64,000 bases of DNA from Distichodus sexfasciatus (Eukaryota > Chordata > Actinopteri > Characiformes > Distichodontidae), in the NCBI GenBank assembly GCA_032718565.1, contig JAVGVS010000807.1, forward strand, positions 30,911-94,910, given 5' to 3'. The position numbers were made by a program, and so were the translations under genes. The notes under the pieces are model-generated. The model saw nothing but the letters and a program-made list of their open reading frames with translations. It was not told the origin of the DNA and ran no database searches. This document shows, piece after piece, positions 25,801 to 38,337 of the stretch (the first letter of the stretch is position 1; the number at the start of each line of letters is the position of its first letter).

Positions 25801-27214
25801 ACATTGCACCACAGCCAAATCTGACCTCTGCGTTTGACCCAGTAAACTGCTGACATGTGTAGCACCTTGGGAGAAGTGCTTAGGGATGGTACTCATGAGT
25901 ACCTAAGTGGTACCTTTTTTACCCAACCAAAAATTAGGTACCACTGAGGTACTCATGAGCAAGGTACTCATTGCACTGTATGCTGTGCTATGGTGTGTTC
26001 ACAATGACAAGAGGGCATTAGGGCATTCGTCCTGTGATCAGAAGCTCAAGAGGTTGAATCCCAGAACCGGGAAAGTTACCACTAAGGTACTCATGAGCAA
26101 GGGACCGTCCACAAGCACTGCTCACTGGGCACTGCCCATGTAAACTGGTTCAAACGCAGAGGTCACATTTGGTTGTGGTGTTCACACTGACACATGATCT
26201 CTCACTTTCACGATTCTTACATTTCTTCTTAAGATAGAAAACACAAAATCAGGATTATATAAGAGTTTGCTAATCAGAATGATGATAATTGTTTTTGCAG
26301 ATTCAAATAACTGCGAGCAGTGTCCGGGGGAGTACTGGTCTAATGCTGAGAGGGATAAATGTGTGTTAAAAGTGGTAGAATATCTTTCGTTTACAGAGGT
26401 GATGGGAATAGTGCTTGCTTTCTTTTCTCTGTTTGGAGCGGGAGTCACTCTGTGTGTGGCTGTTCTATTTCTGATGAAAAAAGACACTCCCATCGTCAGG
26501 GCCAACAACTCTGAGCTGAGCTTCCTGCTCCTCTTCGCGCTGACGCTGTGTTTCCTCTGTTCGCTCACGTTCATCGGCCAACCTTCCGAGTGGTCCTGCA
26601 TGCTGCGTCACACGGCGTTTGGCATCACCTTCGTCCTCTGCATCTCCTGTGTTCTGGGGAAAACAATAGTGGTGTTAATGGCCTTCAGGGCTACACTTCC
26701 AGGCAGTAATGTCATGAAATGGTTTGGGCCTCCACAGCAGAGACTCAGTGTTGTTGCCTTCACTCTCATACAGGTCCTCATTTGTGTGCTGTGGTTAACA
26801 ATATCACCTCCATACCCCTTCAAGAACATGAATTACTACAAAGACAAGATCATATTAGAATGTAGTTTGGGTTCAGCTGTAGGTTTCTGGGCTGTTCTGG
26901 GTTATATATCATTTTTGGCTCTGTTGTGTTTTATTTTGGCTTTTCTGGCTCGGAAGCTGCCCGATAACTTTAACGAAGCCAAATTCATCACATTCAGCAT
27001 CCTGATATTCTGTGCAGTTTGGATCACCTTTATTCCAGCTTACGTCAGCTCTCCTGGAAAGTTCACCGTCGCCGTGGAAATATTCGCCATTTTGGCTTCA
27101 AGTTTTGGTTTGCTCTTCTGCATCTTTACTCCCAAATGCTACATTATTTTGTTTAAACCTGAAATGAACACAAAGAAACATATGATGGGGAAGATGGCAT
27201 CGAAATCACTTTAG
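22847..27214 (+). CDS. OlfC/V2R-type olfactory receptor C
   Basis: Intact six-exon gene, 835 aa: 22847-23049, 23178-23466, 23786-24535, 24618-24845, 25466-25589, 26301-27214. All introns are GT-AG and phases join without a break. Residues 1-16 look like a short signal peptide; 67-490 form the Venus-flytrap domain; 491-531 the cysteine-rich linker (SVCSESCPPGTRK); 532-835 seven membrane helices ending NTKKHMMGKMASKSL. By alignment to recalled calcium-sensing-receptor numbering, the five alpha-amino-acid pocket positions are kept (Ser in GESES, Thr in STCECLS, Asp in FRTIASD, Tyr in SDSDYG, Glu in VEGW), so an amino-acid ligand is likely. Exon 3 is 250 codons against 263-271 in D-I, because a loop before EFWE is absent; pseudogene B shares this. 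ATTAAA at 27223 may be the poly(A) signal. The exact ligand is unknown. Confidence 0.93.
25020..25350. repeat. degenerate minisatellite in intron 4 of C
   Basis: Irregular reiteration of a unit like AAAACATCTCATGCTCACG with roughly 20-26 bp spacing, about a dozen poor copies. No coding meaning. Confidence 0.6.
25785..26190. repeat. inverted SINE pair in intron 5 of C
   Basis: A minus-orientation SINE (25785-25922, ending GAGTACCTAAGTGGTACC) abuts forward SINE pieces (25930-26190) that include ACTGAGGTACTCATGAGC twice and a B-box-like GGTTGAATCCC. Transcripts could form a hairpin here. Confidence 0.65.
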
Positions 27215-27264
27215 GAACTGTAATTAAAGGATTACGTCTATAAACATTGGTTGTTTTCATCCAT

Positions 27265-27600
27265 TATCCGAACAGCTCAATCCCATCCGTGGTCAGAACC
27301 TATCCCAGCATCTATGGGGTGCAAGATGGGGACCAGTCACCAACACACCGCAGGGCACACACACTCACACAAGCACACTCACTTTCACGCCGTACAGGGC
27401 CAATTTAGAGTCACCAATTAACCTATATTGCATGATTATGGACTGTCAGAGGTAACCGGAGGACCCGGAGAAAACCCAGATGAACACAGGGAGAGCATGC
27501 AAACTCCACACAGAAAGGACCTACGGCCGACCCAGGGATCGAACCCAGGACCTTCTCGCTGTGAGGCGGCAGTGCTAACCACTACACCACTATGCCACCC
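27265..27600 (-). repeat. full-length tRNA-derived SINE, second family
   Basis: On the minus strand it begins GGGTGGCATAGTGGTGTAGT and GGTTAGCACTGCCGCCTCAC, then B-box GGGTTCGATCC, a GAGTTTGCATGCTCTCCC body, and a tail with CACCCCATAGATGCTGGGAT, resembling the LINE-like tails of fish SINEs. It occupies most of the spacer between genes C and D. Confidence 0.75.
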
Positions 27601-27825
27601 TACATTGGCATTGGCATTAGCAGTAGCTAAATTTTGGTGCCAAAACAATTGTTGGGTGATCTTCATATAAACATAGCCATAATTATACCCTGATCTGTTA
27701 ATTTACGTCAATGAATTATACTCATATAATTACCACTAATTATTATTCTACTCATTATGTATGATCACATGTTCACTCACGCACCACTACACACTCACTG
27801 CACCCAGAACGGACTTACCCCCCGC

Positions 27826-27832
27826 TATATAA
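27826..27832 (+). promoter_or_regulatory. TATA box of gene D
   Basis: TATATAA, 60 bp before the exon 1 ATG. Confidence 0.5.
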
Positions 27833-27885
27833 CTTACTTCTACACATGGGGAAAGGCACCCGAGCAGCAGGTCACAGCCTCTGTG

Positions 27886-30800
27886 ATGCTTGTCTCCGCG
27901 CTCCTGCTCCTCTGTGTCATTAAAACAAAGGGAGAAAAAGTAAAATGTCAGATGATGGGGGACCCCGAGCCTCCTCTGCTCCACCAGGACGGGGACGTCG
28001 TCATAGGAGGCGCTTTCTCAATTCACAGCAAAATAGCAGTACAGAGAGTGTCGTTTAGCGAGAAACCGCAACGTCTTAGCTGCAGCAGGTTTGTTTCTAC
28101 TATTATTCAGAAGGAAGCGAGGAAAGGAAAATGTGTGCATCTTTAAAACTGTATAAACTGAATTATATTTGATTTTTATTAGATTGAAAATTGGTCTTAT
28201 TACACTGTTAAAAAAGTGATCTTTTTGGTTGTTACATCTCACAAAATTTTGCAATTGTCCTATAAAGTCAGAAAATAAATGTTTCTTAAAATCAAAAATG
28301 TTACACCAAAATTGCATGTTTTTGGACGTGGAATTTAGTTCTTTTCTTTTCTTAAAATGTAGGCCATAACACTGTCAACTTAGCTCTATATATCTTGTTC
28401 TCCTATATTTTCTCAAGTTAAAACATTAGTGTAGAAGATGCAATAAATGAATATTTTGTACAAATAAGCATTGCAATAACATTTTAATCTTCATAGTTTG
28501 TAGATTCTGTTCATACCTATGAACAAATCACAAATAAAAAAACATTGGTGAATGTCTTAATCTTTGTGAAAACTGTAAGTGGGTTTTCAGAACTAAATTT
28601 CTTTTTCATAATGGATGATAAATTTCATTTAGTTAAATAACTGCTAGTTAAAATCAATTGTCTACCAGCACTGACACGTGTTACTGGTTCCTTTCTACTC
28701 ATTTAGCTTGAATTTAAGAGAATTCCGATTCGTCCAGACCATGATCTTTGCTATTGACGAAATAAACAAGAGCGATCTTCTGCCAAACATGTCTATCGGA
28801 TATAAGATATTTGACAGCTGCGGCTCGACATTGGCCTCTATGAGATCGGCCATGGCTTTGATAAACGGTCAACAAATCACAGCTGAAGAAACTTGCGCTG
28901 GACGTTCGGCGGTGCAAGCGATAATAGGAGAGTCTGAATCTTCATCAACCATTGTGATGTCCAGAGCGACGGGGCCTTTCAAGATTCCGGTGGTAAATAA
29001 TAATAATAATGTTTTTTCAATGTTAGTCACTTAATATTTACTATAAACAAGTTAATAAAGGTACAATAATATTATTTGTTAGAACATTGAGCTTTTAAAG
29101 TCAATATTAAGAGAATTTTTGCATTTTATAATACTTGATATTTACTAAAATATGAAGGAATTCATATCATGAAAATCTTGGAAATAAAATCATCAAACAA
29201 CACAATGTTTTAAAGAAAAATTTGAGTAACATGCAAACTGTAATATATAACATGTACATTTTCTATGTTTGCATGTTACTCACTTGATAGTTACTAAAAA
29301 TGTGAAAATACTGTAAATATATTTGTTAAAAGAGAATATTGAGTTTAATTAAATATTAAGTGAAAAATCTCTGTTTTATCAAGAAAGTTTCTTACGAACA
29401 AATTTAAGAAAATATATGTGAATACAAGCCGTTACATATTCAGTAAAACTTAGTTAAATAGTAAGAGAAAATTAGCATAAAAGCATCAAAAATTGAAACC
29501 AGAAAACAAATCAAAGTAGTAAAAGAAAAATTTGCTAGAAATGTAACATTCACACATCTCTCATTTTCAAAATTCAATATTTGGTCATATATTGTAAAAT
29601 AGTAACAAAAGCAAAAGTAGAAAGTTGGAAACAAATAAAAAACTCTGCATCTGCACTGATGCAAACTGTAATTTGTTTCCAGAACTAACATTGACACGTG
29701 TCTATTTTCCAACAGATCAGTCATTTTGCAACCTGCGCTTGCCTCAGCAACCGGAAAGAATATCCCTCATTTTTCAGAACCATCCCCAGCGATTTCTACC
29801 AAAGCAGAGCGCTGGCCCAGCTGGTCAAATATTTCGGCTGGACCTGGGTCGGTGCGGTAAGGAGCGACAACGACTATGGCAACAACGGCATGGCCACCTT
29901 CGCCGAGGCGGCGTCCAGAGCGGGACTTTGTGTGGAATATTCGGAATCCGTGCTCCGTACAAACTCCAAAGAGAGCATCGCCAAAGTGGTGGACGTGATC
30001 AAGAAGGGAAGCGCCAAAGTTTTGGTGGCGTTTTTGGCCCAGAACGAGATGGACGTCTTGCTGGAGGAGGCCCTCGCCCAAAACGTGACAGGGCTGCAGT
30101 GGGTGGGCAGCGAGTCCTGGATCACTGCACGATATTTAGCCACTCCGAGAACCTCCAAAGTCATCAGCAGCGCCATTGGCTTCACCATCAACAAATCCAA
30201 GATTCCAGGCCTGAAAGACTTTCTTCTCAAAGTGCATCCTTCACAAAATCCCGACAGCGCACTTCTGCAAGAATTTTGGGAAACCACATTCGGATGCCGG
30301 TTTGCTCCAAGCGCTGATGATGAGGGTCTTTGCACCGGATTTGAGAATCTAAAAGAAATTAATAACACATACACTGACGTGTCAGAACTCAGGATTTCCA
30401 ACAACGTGTATAAGGCGGTTTATGCAATAGCTCATGCTCTGCGTAATGTGCTCGCCTGTGGAGGTGGTGAAGATTTAGTTTGTGGAAAAAATGTTACTCT
30501 GCACCCAGAACATGTAAGGCAACTTAAAATGTTTCCTGTTTTTAACAAATATGATAAATACACTACCAGTCAAAACATGATAATAAAGAGTTTATATTTA
30601 ATGAGCAAAAATTCACTAAGATTTTCAACATTTGCATAACGTTCACTTAATATTAACTAAAACATGCTAATAAAAGTATTCAAATAACAACCATGCCATA
30701 ACTGTATCTGTTAGCAGAGAATTTATCAAGCATTTAATGTATATTAAGTAAATAATAAGTGACTGATAATTTGTCATCGTGAACGCACCAAAATGAAGTA

Positions 30801-33414
30801 TGAGCTCTGCTTTTGACCCACAGTGGGTAGCTTTTTCAGTTCCTGAGGACGTTACCTTACTTATGAGTACCTAAGTGGTACCTTTACTTGTCCGGGACCT
30901 GAACCGGTGGCCTTTCAATCACAGGGCCAACTCCCTAACCATTACATTACCAACTGCTACTGGTAAATACTCCCAATCAGCAAACAGTATACTGAGATAT
31001 TCTACATTTGCATGTTACTTACTTAATAATCCAAAAATTTCTTCATTTCAATCGAAGTCGTCCCACTGCTCCATCCTGGACATAGTAAAAAACATAGTAT
31101 AGTATATAACTCAAACATGTTTGAGTGGTAGTTTATGATGAATAACAAATCCTGTTTTATTTTTCCAGATAGTGCATTCCTTGCAGAGTGTGAACATCAC
31201 CATGCCCTCGGGCGAACGTGTGTATTTTAACAGCAACGGTGACCCGGCGGCCAGGTACGAGCTGGTCAACTGGCAGAAAAACCAAGCCGGAGAAATAAAC
31301 TTTATTACAGTCGGTCACTATGACGCCTCTCTGCCGAGCGACAAGCAGTTTGTCATGAATCCTGTTGACATCATTTGGGCTGGGAACAGTCATACGGTTA
31401 GTACATTACAGATACTATAAAGTTCTGGCATAAAATAACAGGATTTAACGATGTATAAAATGTTGACGTGCAACAGAAACCCAGATCAGTGTGCAGTGAG
31501 AGCTGTCAGCCAGGATTCCGACAAGCCCAAATTAAAGGGAGGCCACCTTGCTGCTTTGCATGCGTACAGTGCCCTGTCGGGGAAATCAGCAATGAGACAG
31601 GTAAATTAATCTTTGACTCGTTTTGACCAAAAGTGATTCAAAGATGTCTTACAACGGGTGATCACTTCTGGTAGGTGCTGACCAGTTTGACTTCCTTGAA
31701 TCAATTTTGGTTAGCACCTGCCAAAAGTGATCACCAGTTGTTCTTGTTCTTCCTGGATGAGTTTTTATCAACACCAACCACAAATGATCAGTTTTCCTTC
31801 TTTGAGTCACTTGTAGTTGGATCTGCTAAAGTGATCACCAGTTGTCATTGCTTTGGATTACTTTTGGTGGGTCAAGATGGACCAGCCTTCAGTTCTTCTG
31901 TATGTACCATGAGCCTTGGGTGCTGGTTTACAACTTTCCTTCCTCGGACAAAGAAAACTCAGTCATGATCAGCCTTGGTCCTAACCTTTCACAAGTGATC
32001 CAAGGCATAAAGACTGGTGACCACTCTTGAAAGATCTTGACCAAATATGACTCAAGGTAGAAAATTTGATGATCACTTTAGTTCATGTCCTCTCAAAAGT
32101 GATCCAAGCAAGAAAAACTGGTGAACACTTTTGGTAGGTCTGACCAACATTGCTGCAAAGAAATCAAACTGGTTGGTACTTGCCAGAAGTGATCACCAGT
32201 TGTAGTAGGTGATGACTCTTGGTGGATTTTGAACAAAAGTGAAGCAAGGAAGGAAAACCAGTACAACTTTTCGTCAGAATCAAATGTGAGCCAAAGAAAA
32301 TTAATTGGTGATTAATTTTTGGTAGGTCTGGAGCAAAAGTGATCACTGTAATACAAGAAGGAAAAATCCATAACCCTGTCACCAGTTAAAGACCTTTCCT
32401 TCTTTGGAATCACTTTTGGTCAAGACCTACCAAGTTAAAAATATCATTTTCATTTGCAAAGGAAACATGTTTCAATTTAAAACTCACTGTCAGCATCCTT
32501 TCATTTTAGACTCCGTTGAATGCACCAGATGCCCTCTAGAGTTTTGGTCTAATGAGAACCGCAGCCTCTGCGTCCCAAAAGCGGTGGAATTTCTATCTTT
32601 CGAAGAAAACATGGGAATCCTGTTGACTGTCTTTTCGCTGACTGGCGTTTCATTCACCATCGCCGTGGGACTGATATTTTTGTATTTCAGAGACACGCCG
32701 CTGGTGAAAGCTAGCAATGTCGAGATGAGCTTTCTCCTCCTCTTCTCGTTGACTCTGTGCTTCCTCTGTTCTCTCACTTTCATTGGACGGCCCTCCAAGT
32801 GGTCCTGCATGCTGCGCCACACAGCGTTTGGCATCACCTTCGCCCTCTGCATGTCCTGTGTCCTGGCGAGGACGATCACGGTGGTGATGGCGTTCAAGGC
32901 GACGGTGCCAGGCAACAGCCTTCCTCAGTGTTCCATGCCCGTCCAGAGAACGAGCGTTTTCTGTTGCACTCTTTTCCAAGTCGTCATTTGCATCCTGTGG
33001 TTGATGCTTGCACCTCCAGTGCCGAGCAGAAACACAGCTCATTCCATCGATAAAATTATATTAGAATGCCACTTGGGTTCAGCTGTAGGTTTCTGGGCTG
33101 TTCTGGGTTATATCGGGTTCTTGGCTCTGTTGTGTTTCATTTTGGCTTTTCTTGCTCGGAAGCTGCCCGATAACTTTAATGAAGCTAAATTCATCACATT
33201 CAGCATGCTGATATTCTGTGCAGTTTGGATCACCTTTATTCCAGCTTACGTCAGCTCTCCTGGAAAGTTCACCGTCGCCGTGGAGATTTTTGCTATTTTG
33301 GCTTCAAGTTTTGGTTTGCTCTTCTGTATATTTCTTCCAAAATGTTACATTATTATTCTCAAACCAGAGCGGAACACCAAGAAACATCTCATGGGCAAAG
33401 TGCATGAAAAATAA
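27886..33414 (+). CDS. OlfC/V2R-type olfactory receptor D
   Basis: Intact six-exon gene, 847 aa: 27886-28088, 28707-28992, 29716-30513, 31169-31396, 31477-31600, 32510-33414. The ATG was chosen because it gives the 203-nt exon 1 also seen in B, C and E, and opens a hydrophobic signal peptide (MLVSALLLLCVI); open frame extends upstream but is not needed. Domains: Venus-flytrap about 20-505, cysteine-rich linker 506-546, seven helices 547-847, tail NTKKHLMGKVHEK. Pocket residues are kept (Ser in GESES, Thr in ATCACLS, Asp in FRTIPSD, Tyr in SDNDYG, Glu in SESW), consistent with amino-acid sensing. Helices 1-5 are distinctive, while the sequence from about 33060 to 33360 is almost identical to neighbouring genes. 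AATAAA at 33436. Likely a microvillous-neuron odorant receptor; ligand unknown. Confidence 0.94.
30770..30958 (-). repeat. tRNA-derived SINE copy in intron 3 of D
   Basis: Carries TGAGCTCTGCTTTTGACCC, GAGTACCTAAGTGGTACC and the head CTGAACCGGTGGCC with CCCTAACCATTACATTACC. Confidence 0.7.
31620..32430. repeat. GTGATCAC-rich repeat field in intron 5 of D
   Basis: Loosely repeated blocks in both orientations (AAAGTGATCACCAGTTGT, TTTGGTAGGTCTGACCAA and variants) fill intron 5. The palindrome GTGATCAC occurs exactly at 31658, 31727, 31831, 32189 and 32339, with several one-mismatch versions. The pattern is a degenerate mixed-orientation tandem array. Confidence 0.65.
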
Positions 33415-33694
33415 ATTGGTGCTTCTTTTTTATGCAATAAAATAAAATGTTTCATTTGAAAATATTTAGCAAATCAATAAAAAGTGAATACTATAATGAA
33501 TGTATTAAAGTATTTTGATTTTTGAGTTTTTACAATGCAAAAAATGAAGCCCAATATAAATCCATAGATTTGAGGAAATTTTAATTAAGAATATTAATTA
33601 AAAATGAATATTAACAATAAATAAGTGAATAGGAAGGAAATGAACGTTGGGCATGCAGCAACAAATCACCAGAGACAGATGTAAAAGTGAGTGA

Positions 33695-33940
33695 TTATTT
33701 AGTCATTGTGAACACAACACAGCACAGCACACAGTGCACCACAACAAAATGTGATCTCTGCATTTGACCCATCCGTGAAGGAGTCGTGGAAAGCTAATAT
33801 GGGCAGGGGCTGCACAGTGCTTGGGGACGCCACCTTTTACATGAGTACCTCAGTGGTAACTTTACCGATCTGGGATTCAAACCGGTGACCTTCTGATCAC
33901 GGGGGGAGTCCCCAACTGTTACACCACCGACTGCCCTGAC
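33695..33940 (-). repeat. tRNA-derived SINE copy, well preserved
   Basis: GTGATTATTTAGTCATTGTG, GCACACAGTGCACCACAAC, CATTTGACCCATCCGTG, GAGTACCTCAGTGGTAAC, then the head with ATTCAAACCGGTGACC (B-box reversed) and TGTTACACCACCGACTGCCC. Lies between genes D and E. Confidence 0.8.
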
Positions 33941-34365
33941 GTATTATGTTCTTGAAGGGGTTTCCCATTTCATAGAGGTAGCTTTCAACCCTGCCCCTCA
34001 CCACTCCTTGGAAAGGGCCAAGGGCCGAGGAGTAGTGCCAAGGGGTAAAATAGGATTCCTCCTTGGTAATTTGTGAGTTTTCATGTACTGTGATACTTTT
34101 TGTTGATTAGTTGAATGTTTCCACTCCTGCAACTGCATCTTCTGTCCCAAGCAGAAGTGTCACCAGCAAGATGTGTCACTTAACATTAAATTTTTCAACA
34201 ACAAATGTTTTTCTATAATCCCAACAAAGTCACTTGCATAAAAATCCCAAAGAAAACATTACAAACCAGAACTGAAATATTTTGAAACCCAGGATTGGAC
34301 CAAACGTAAGCCACCCCCATTGCTGTATTTCCCTGTCCATCACCTCTACCTCTTTTACGATTAGA

Positions 34366-34371
34366 TATAAA
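34366..34371 (+). promoter_or_regulatory. TATA box of gene E
   Basis: TATAAA, 109 bp before the exon 1 ATG. Confidence 0.5.
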
Positions 34372-34474
34372 CCTGTGAACACGCCCCTCGGCATCACCTG
34401 AGGCCCCTCGTTCCAGTTATTATGCAGAAATTTCCAAATGTGGCATCAATGCAAAGCTCATCCGGCTGAGGGTC

Positions 34475-37400
34475 ATGTTGCTTCTAACCAACACGTTAAC
34501 AGTCTTAGTTTTCGCCGTTCGTGCCGAAGACCTCTGCCGGGCCTATGGGGCAGACGAACTGCTTCACTTTTCCAAAGATGGCGACGTCTCCATAGGGGGC
34601 ATTTTTTCGTTTCATCAGAACCCGGTGGCCGTCGATCAGACGTTGAGGGTCAGCCCGGGAAATATGAGGTGTTATGGGTAAGATGGTACTGATGAGATGG
34701 TACTAAAATATAATAAAAAAATCTGAAAATTCACCTGAAATGGATGAATTTGAGATTTGTAGACCTCATTCACCAACTCTTATCGCACAGATGATGAGCA
34801 GAGGACTTTTTTCAGACTGAATTTTTTTTTAAATAAAATTGGGGATAACATGGGACCTACAAATTTATGTCCATAACTTTGGCAAATGCTGACTGAGTTT
34901 TTCACTTTTACATTCTGTAGAAATTTTTGCAACAAAATTATTATACTGCGAAACACTGCGCAATACCATGGGAAATGAAAATGATCCCAATAATATTTTC
35001 ATATTAATGATGCACAACAACATGGACTTTAAATGTCAATTCATGGCCAAATAAATGGCTGAACAACCGAGAAATTAGTTCTAAAAGTCCTTTTTATGTT
35101 AGTATTCCTTGAAGATTCTTTATGTCACATATCTAGTTATACAAGTATAAAGTATAATGAAATGCACCCTGATTTGACTTTATGATTTATTTTAAGATTT
35201 AATTCAACAAAAGAGACTAAAAAAATAAAGGACAGAAAAATATGTTCCTAAAAATAGATTAAATGAAAAAATATATAGAAAATATAAACAATTTAAAATT
35301 ATAAGTTGTAACTGTACATGTTTTTATTGTAGGATAACCATATAAGATAAAAGTAATTATTATCTTAAACTGTATGAATACTGTATGAGTATATATAAAC
35401 TGTAAGAATATATTAAAACATGTTTTAGTATCAAGTCCTGCTTATGAAGTCTGGAATGTTATGTTTATTTTAAAATGTGCTTATTTTATTACAAATCTAT
35501 AAAAAATGTAACTCAAACTGTTGTTTGAGAATGTTTTTCACTTTTTATTTTTGATTATCAGTAATAATGGCAGTTCAGTTGTAAATTTTGTTCTTAGCTC
35601 TAAGGAAATCTTAAATAAGAAAACATTTTCGAATGTCGTGTTCTTGAAAACACATTTCAAGAATGATTTTTAAGAACGATTTTAACCTCAGTCGTGTTTT
35701 AGACTCTGGTCATAATGTTATGGCTGTTTGGTGTAAATATGCTTTATAAATAACTTTTCCTTTTGCCTTTGCATTTCCTACAGGTGACGTGATGTATGCA
35801 TTAATGTGAAAAAGGTCATTATATTGCAAAATGAATTAAAAAAAATATTATTATTATTGTAATTTAGGGTTGATCCAGGTGAGCTCCAGTACGCCATGAC
35901 TATGATGTTCGCCATTGAGGAGATAAACAACAGAACCGATTTATTACCCGGCTTCACTTTGGGCTACCGAATTTACGGCTCCTGTCCCAGCATCCCCCTC
36001 TCTGTAAAGGCATCGCTCCTGCTGATGAACGGTCCAGGAGACTGCGTCAAACACACCACCATCCACGCCATTGTCGGGGAAACCACCTCCACGGCAACCA
36101 TCGGGATCGCCAGGACCGTGGGCCCCTTCCACGTCCCCGTGGTGAGAAAACTGACCTCTGTGTGTGTAAAAGTTAGAATTTATTCTCATAACAACACCCA
36201 AAAATCCATGCAACACTCCTCTCCTTTATCATAGCTCAGCCACTCGGCCACCTGTGCCTGCCTGAGTAACCGAAAAGAGTTTCCGTCCTTCTTCCGCACC
36301 ATTCCCAGCGACTTCTACCAGAGCCGAGCGCTGGCCAAACTGGTGAAGCACTTCTCCTGGACCTGGGTGGGAGCGGTCCGGAGCCGGAGCGATTATGGCA
36401 ACGACGGCATGGCCGCCTTCCTGGCCGACGCCGAAAAAGAGGGCGTCTGCGTGGAGTACTCGCTTGCGATTTACCGGACTGACTCCCGAGAGAAGTTTCT
36501 GGACGCCGTCAATGTCATCAAGGCATCCACCTCCCGGGTGATTGTGGCCTTCGCAGATGGCAACGACCTGGACCTCCTGATTAAAGAGCTCTACCTCCAA
36601 AACGTCACTGGCCTCCAGTGGGTGGGAAGCGAGGGCTGGATCACGTACCGGTACCTTGCCAACCCCCCGAATTATGCTGTGGTCGGGGGCGCTGTTGGCA
36701 TTGCTGTCCCCAATTCCCGCCTTCCTGGCTTGAAGGAGTTCATCGCCCGGAGTCGGCCTTCCCTGACGCCAGGGAACACGGGGCTCGTCGAACTTTGGGA
36801 GAGCCTCTTCGACTGCATGTTGAGCCCCCAAACCCACAATGCGACAAAGTCCTGCACCGGAGAGGAGTCTCTGGAGAAGGTGGACACCAGTTTCACCGAC
36901 GTGTCGGACGCCAGCCTGTTGAACAACATCTACAAAGCCGTGTACGCCGTGGCGTTTGCCGTGGAGAAACTTCTGAGCTGCCGGGAAGGACACGGGCCGT
37001 TTCGGGATGGAGCTTGTGCTGATAAAAGGAGGATCGAACCCTGGCAGGTGGTGTGAGAGAACGACGCAGTTTGCTGTATATATTTACAGTTTGCTCTTAT
37101 ATATTTACAATAACTTTTCAAAATAGCTAAAAACGTTAAAGACATTTCACCCCTCATCCGAAAGCCTTCATCTTGAAGAATTTTTGAAGACTTTTGTGTA
37201 TTGAAGTGTAAAGTACATATTTTATGATTACTCGATTAATCTTATGTAAACTCAGCATCCAAAAGCATGAATTTTTGTTCAGTAATTTCTATGAGAATAC
37301 TGCACATACATAAGACACATGCAGCTTAAATCTAGATCATTAGATATCAAGATATGGTCATCTAAGTTGGTGGTGTTGTGCAATAAAATGTATTTAAATG

Positions 37401-38303
37401 TATTCCAGAAATCAGCTCATTTCCATCTTGCAAAATAAATGTTTTTAATAATAATACGTTATAAAGCGTCCCAACTTGCAAATATTATATAGCTCTGTGA
37501 CAGAAAAACAACAACCACTTAACGAAAATGAAAAATATGGGTATTTTCACATCAAATACATATATAAATGAGTAGCTCTGGGCCTTCTGAACATAACAAT
37601 ATCAGGCTAATCCTCAGAAATGTCCATGGTTAAAAATGTTCCTTTAATAAAATAATTCATATATCGTGATATCTTCATATTTTTTAGGTGCTCCATTACC
37701 TGACCCATGTAAACTTCACCACCAGGAGTGGGGAGAAGGTGCTGTTTGATGAGCTGGGTGACCCAGTGGCACGCTACGCCCTGGTCAACTGGCAGATGAA
37801 GAGCAATGGAAGGATAACGTTCGAGACCATCGGGATGTACGACGCGTCTCGGCAGGACGGAGAGGAGTTTGTGATGAGTGAAGACGTCGCTCCGGTCTGG
37901 GCGGGTGGAAGGTTAACTGTGCGTAAAAACTGAGAAATTATGTTTATTGTTGTGATACAGAATGCTAAATAACGAGCAGTTGAACAAGACTCTAAGAATG
38001 TCTAGATTCTGCTTTTCCAGCACTTTAACCCTTTGTTTTCTCATGTCCTAAGTAATCTGGACTGCGTCTCTGTCGTGCAGGTTCCTGGTTCAGTGTGCAG
38101 TGAGAGCTGTGTCCCGGGCACCAGCAAGGCGCTGGTTAAAGAGAGGCCCGTCTGCTGCTTCGACTGCATTCCCTGCGCAGATGGAGAATTCAGCAACACA
38201 ACAAGTTAGACTCTCATTCCTTTATACACACTCACTTTTAAACACTCTTAGAGACATTCATTCTCTTGTACAGTTGTGATTGTTGTTACCTTGTTTTTTT
38301 TTG

Positions 38304-38337
<34 letters not shown>

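Noticed and set aside
29625..30404. Long overlapping open frames of 230 aa (plus) and 176 aa (minus) over exon 3 of gene D
   Set aside because: They are other-frame shadows of the true receptor exon.
36229..36993. 254-aa minus-strand open frame
   Set aside because: Opposite-strand shadow of the GC-rich exon 3 of gene E; the plus frame carries the conserved family residues.
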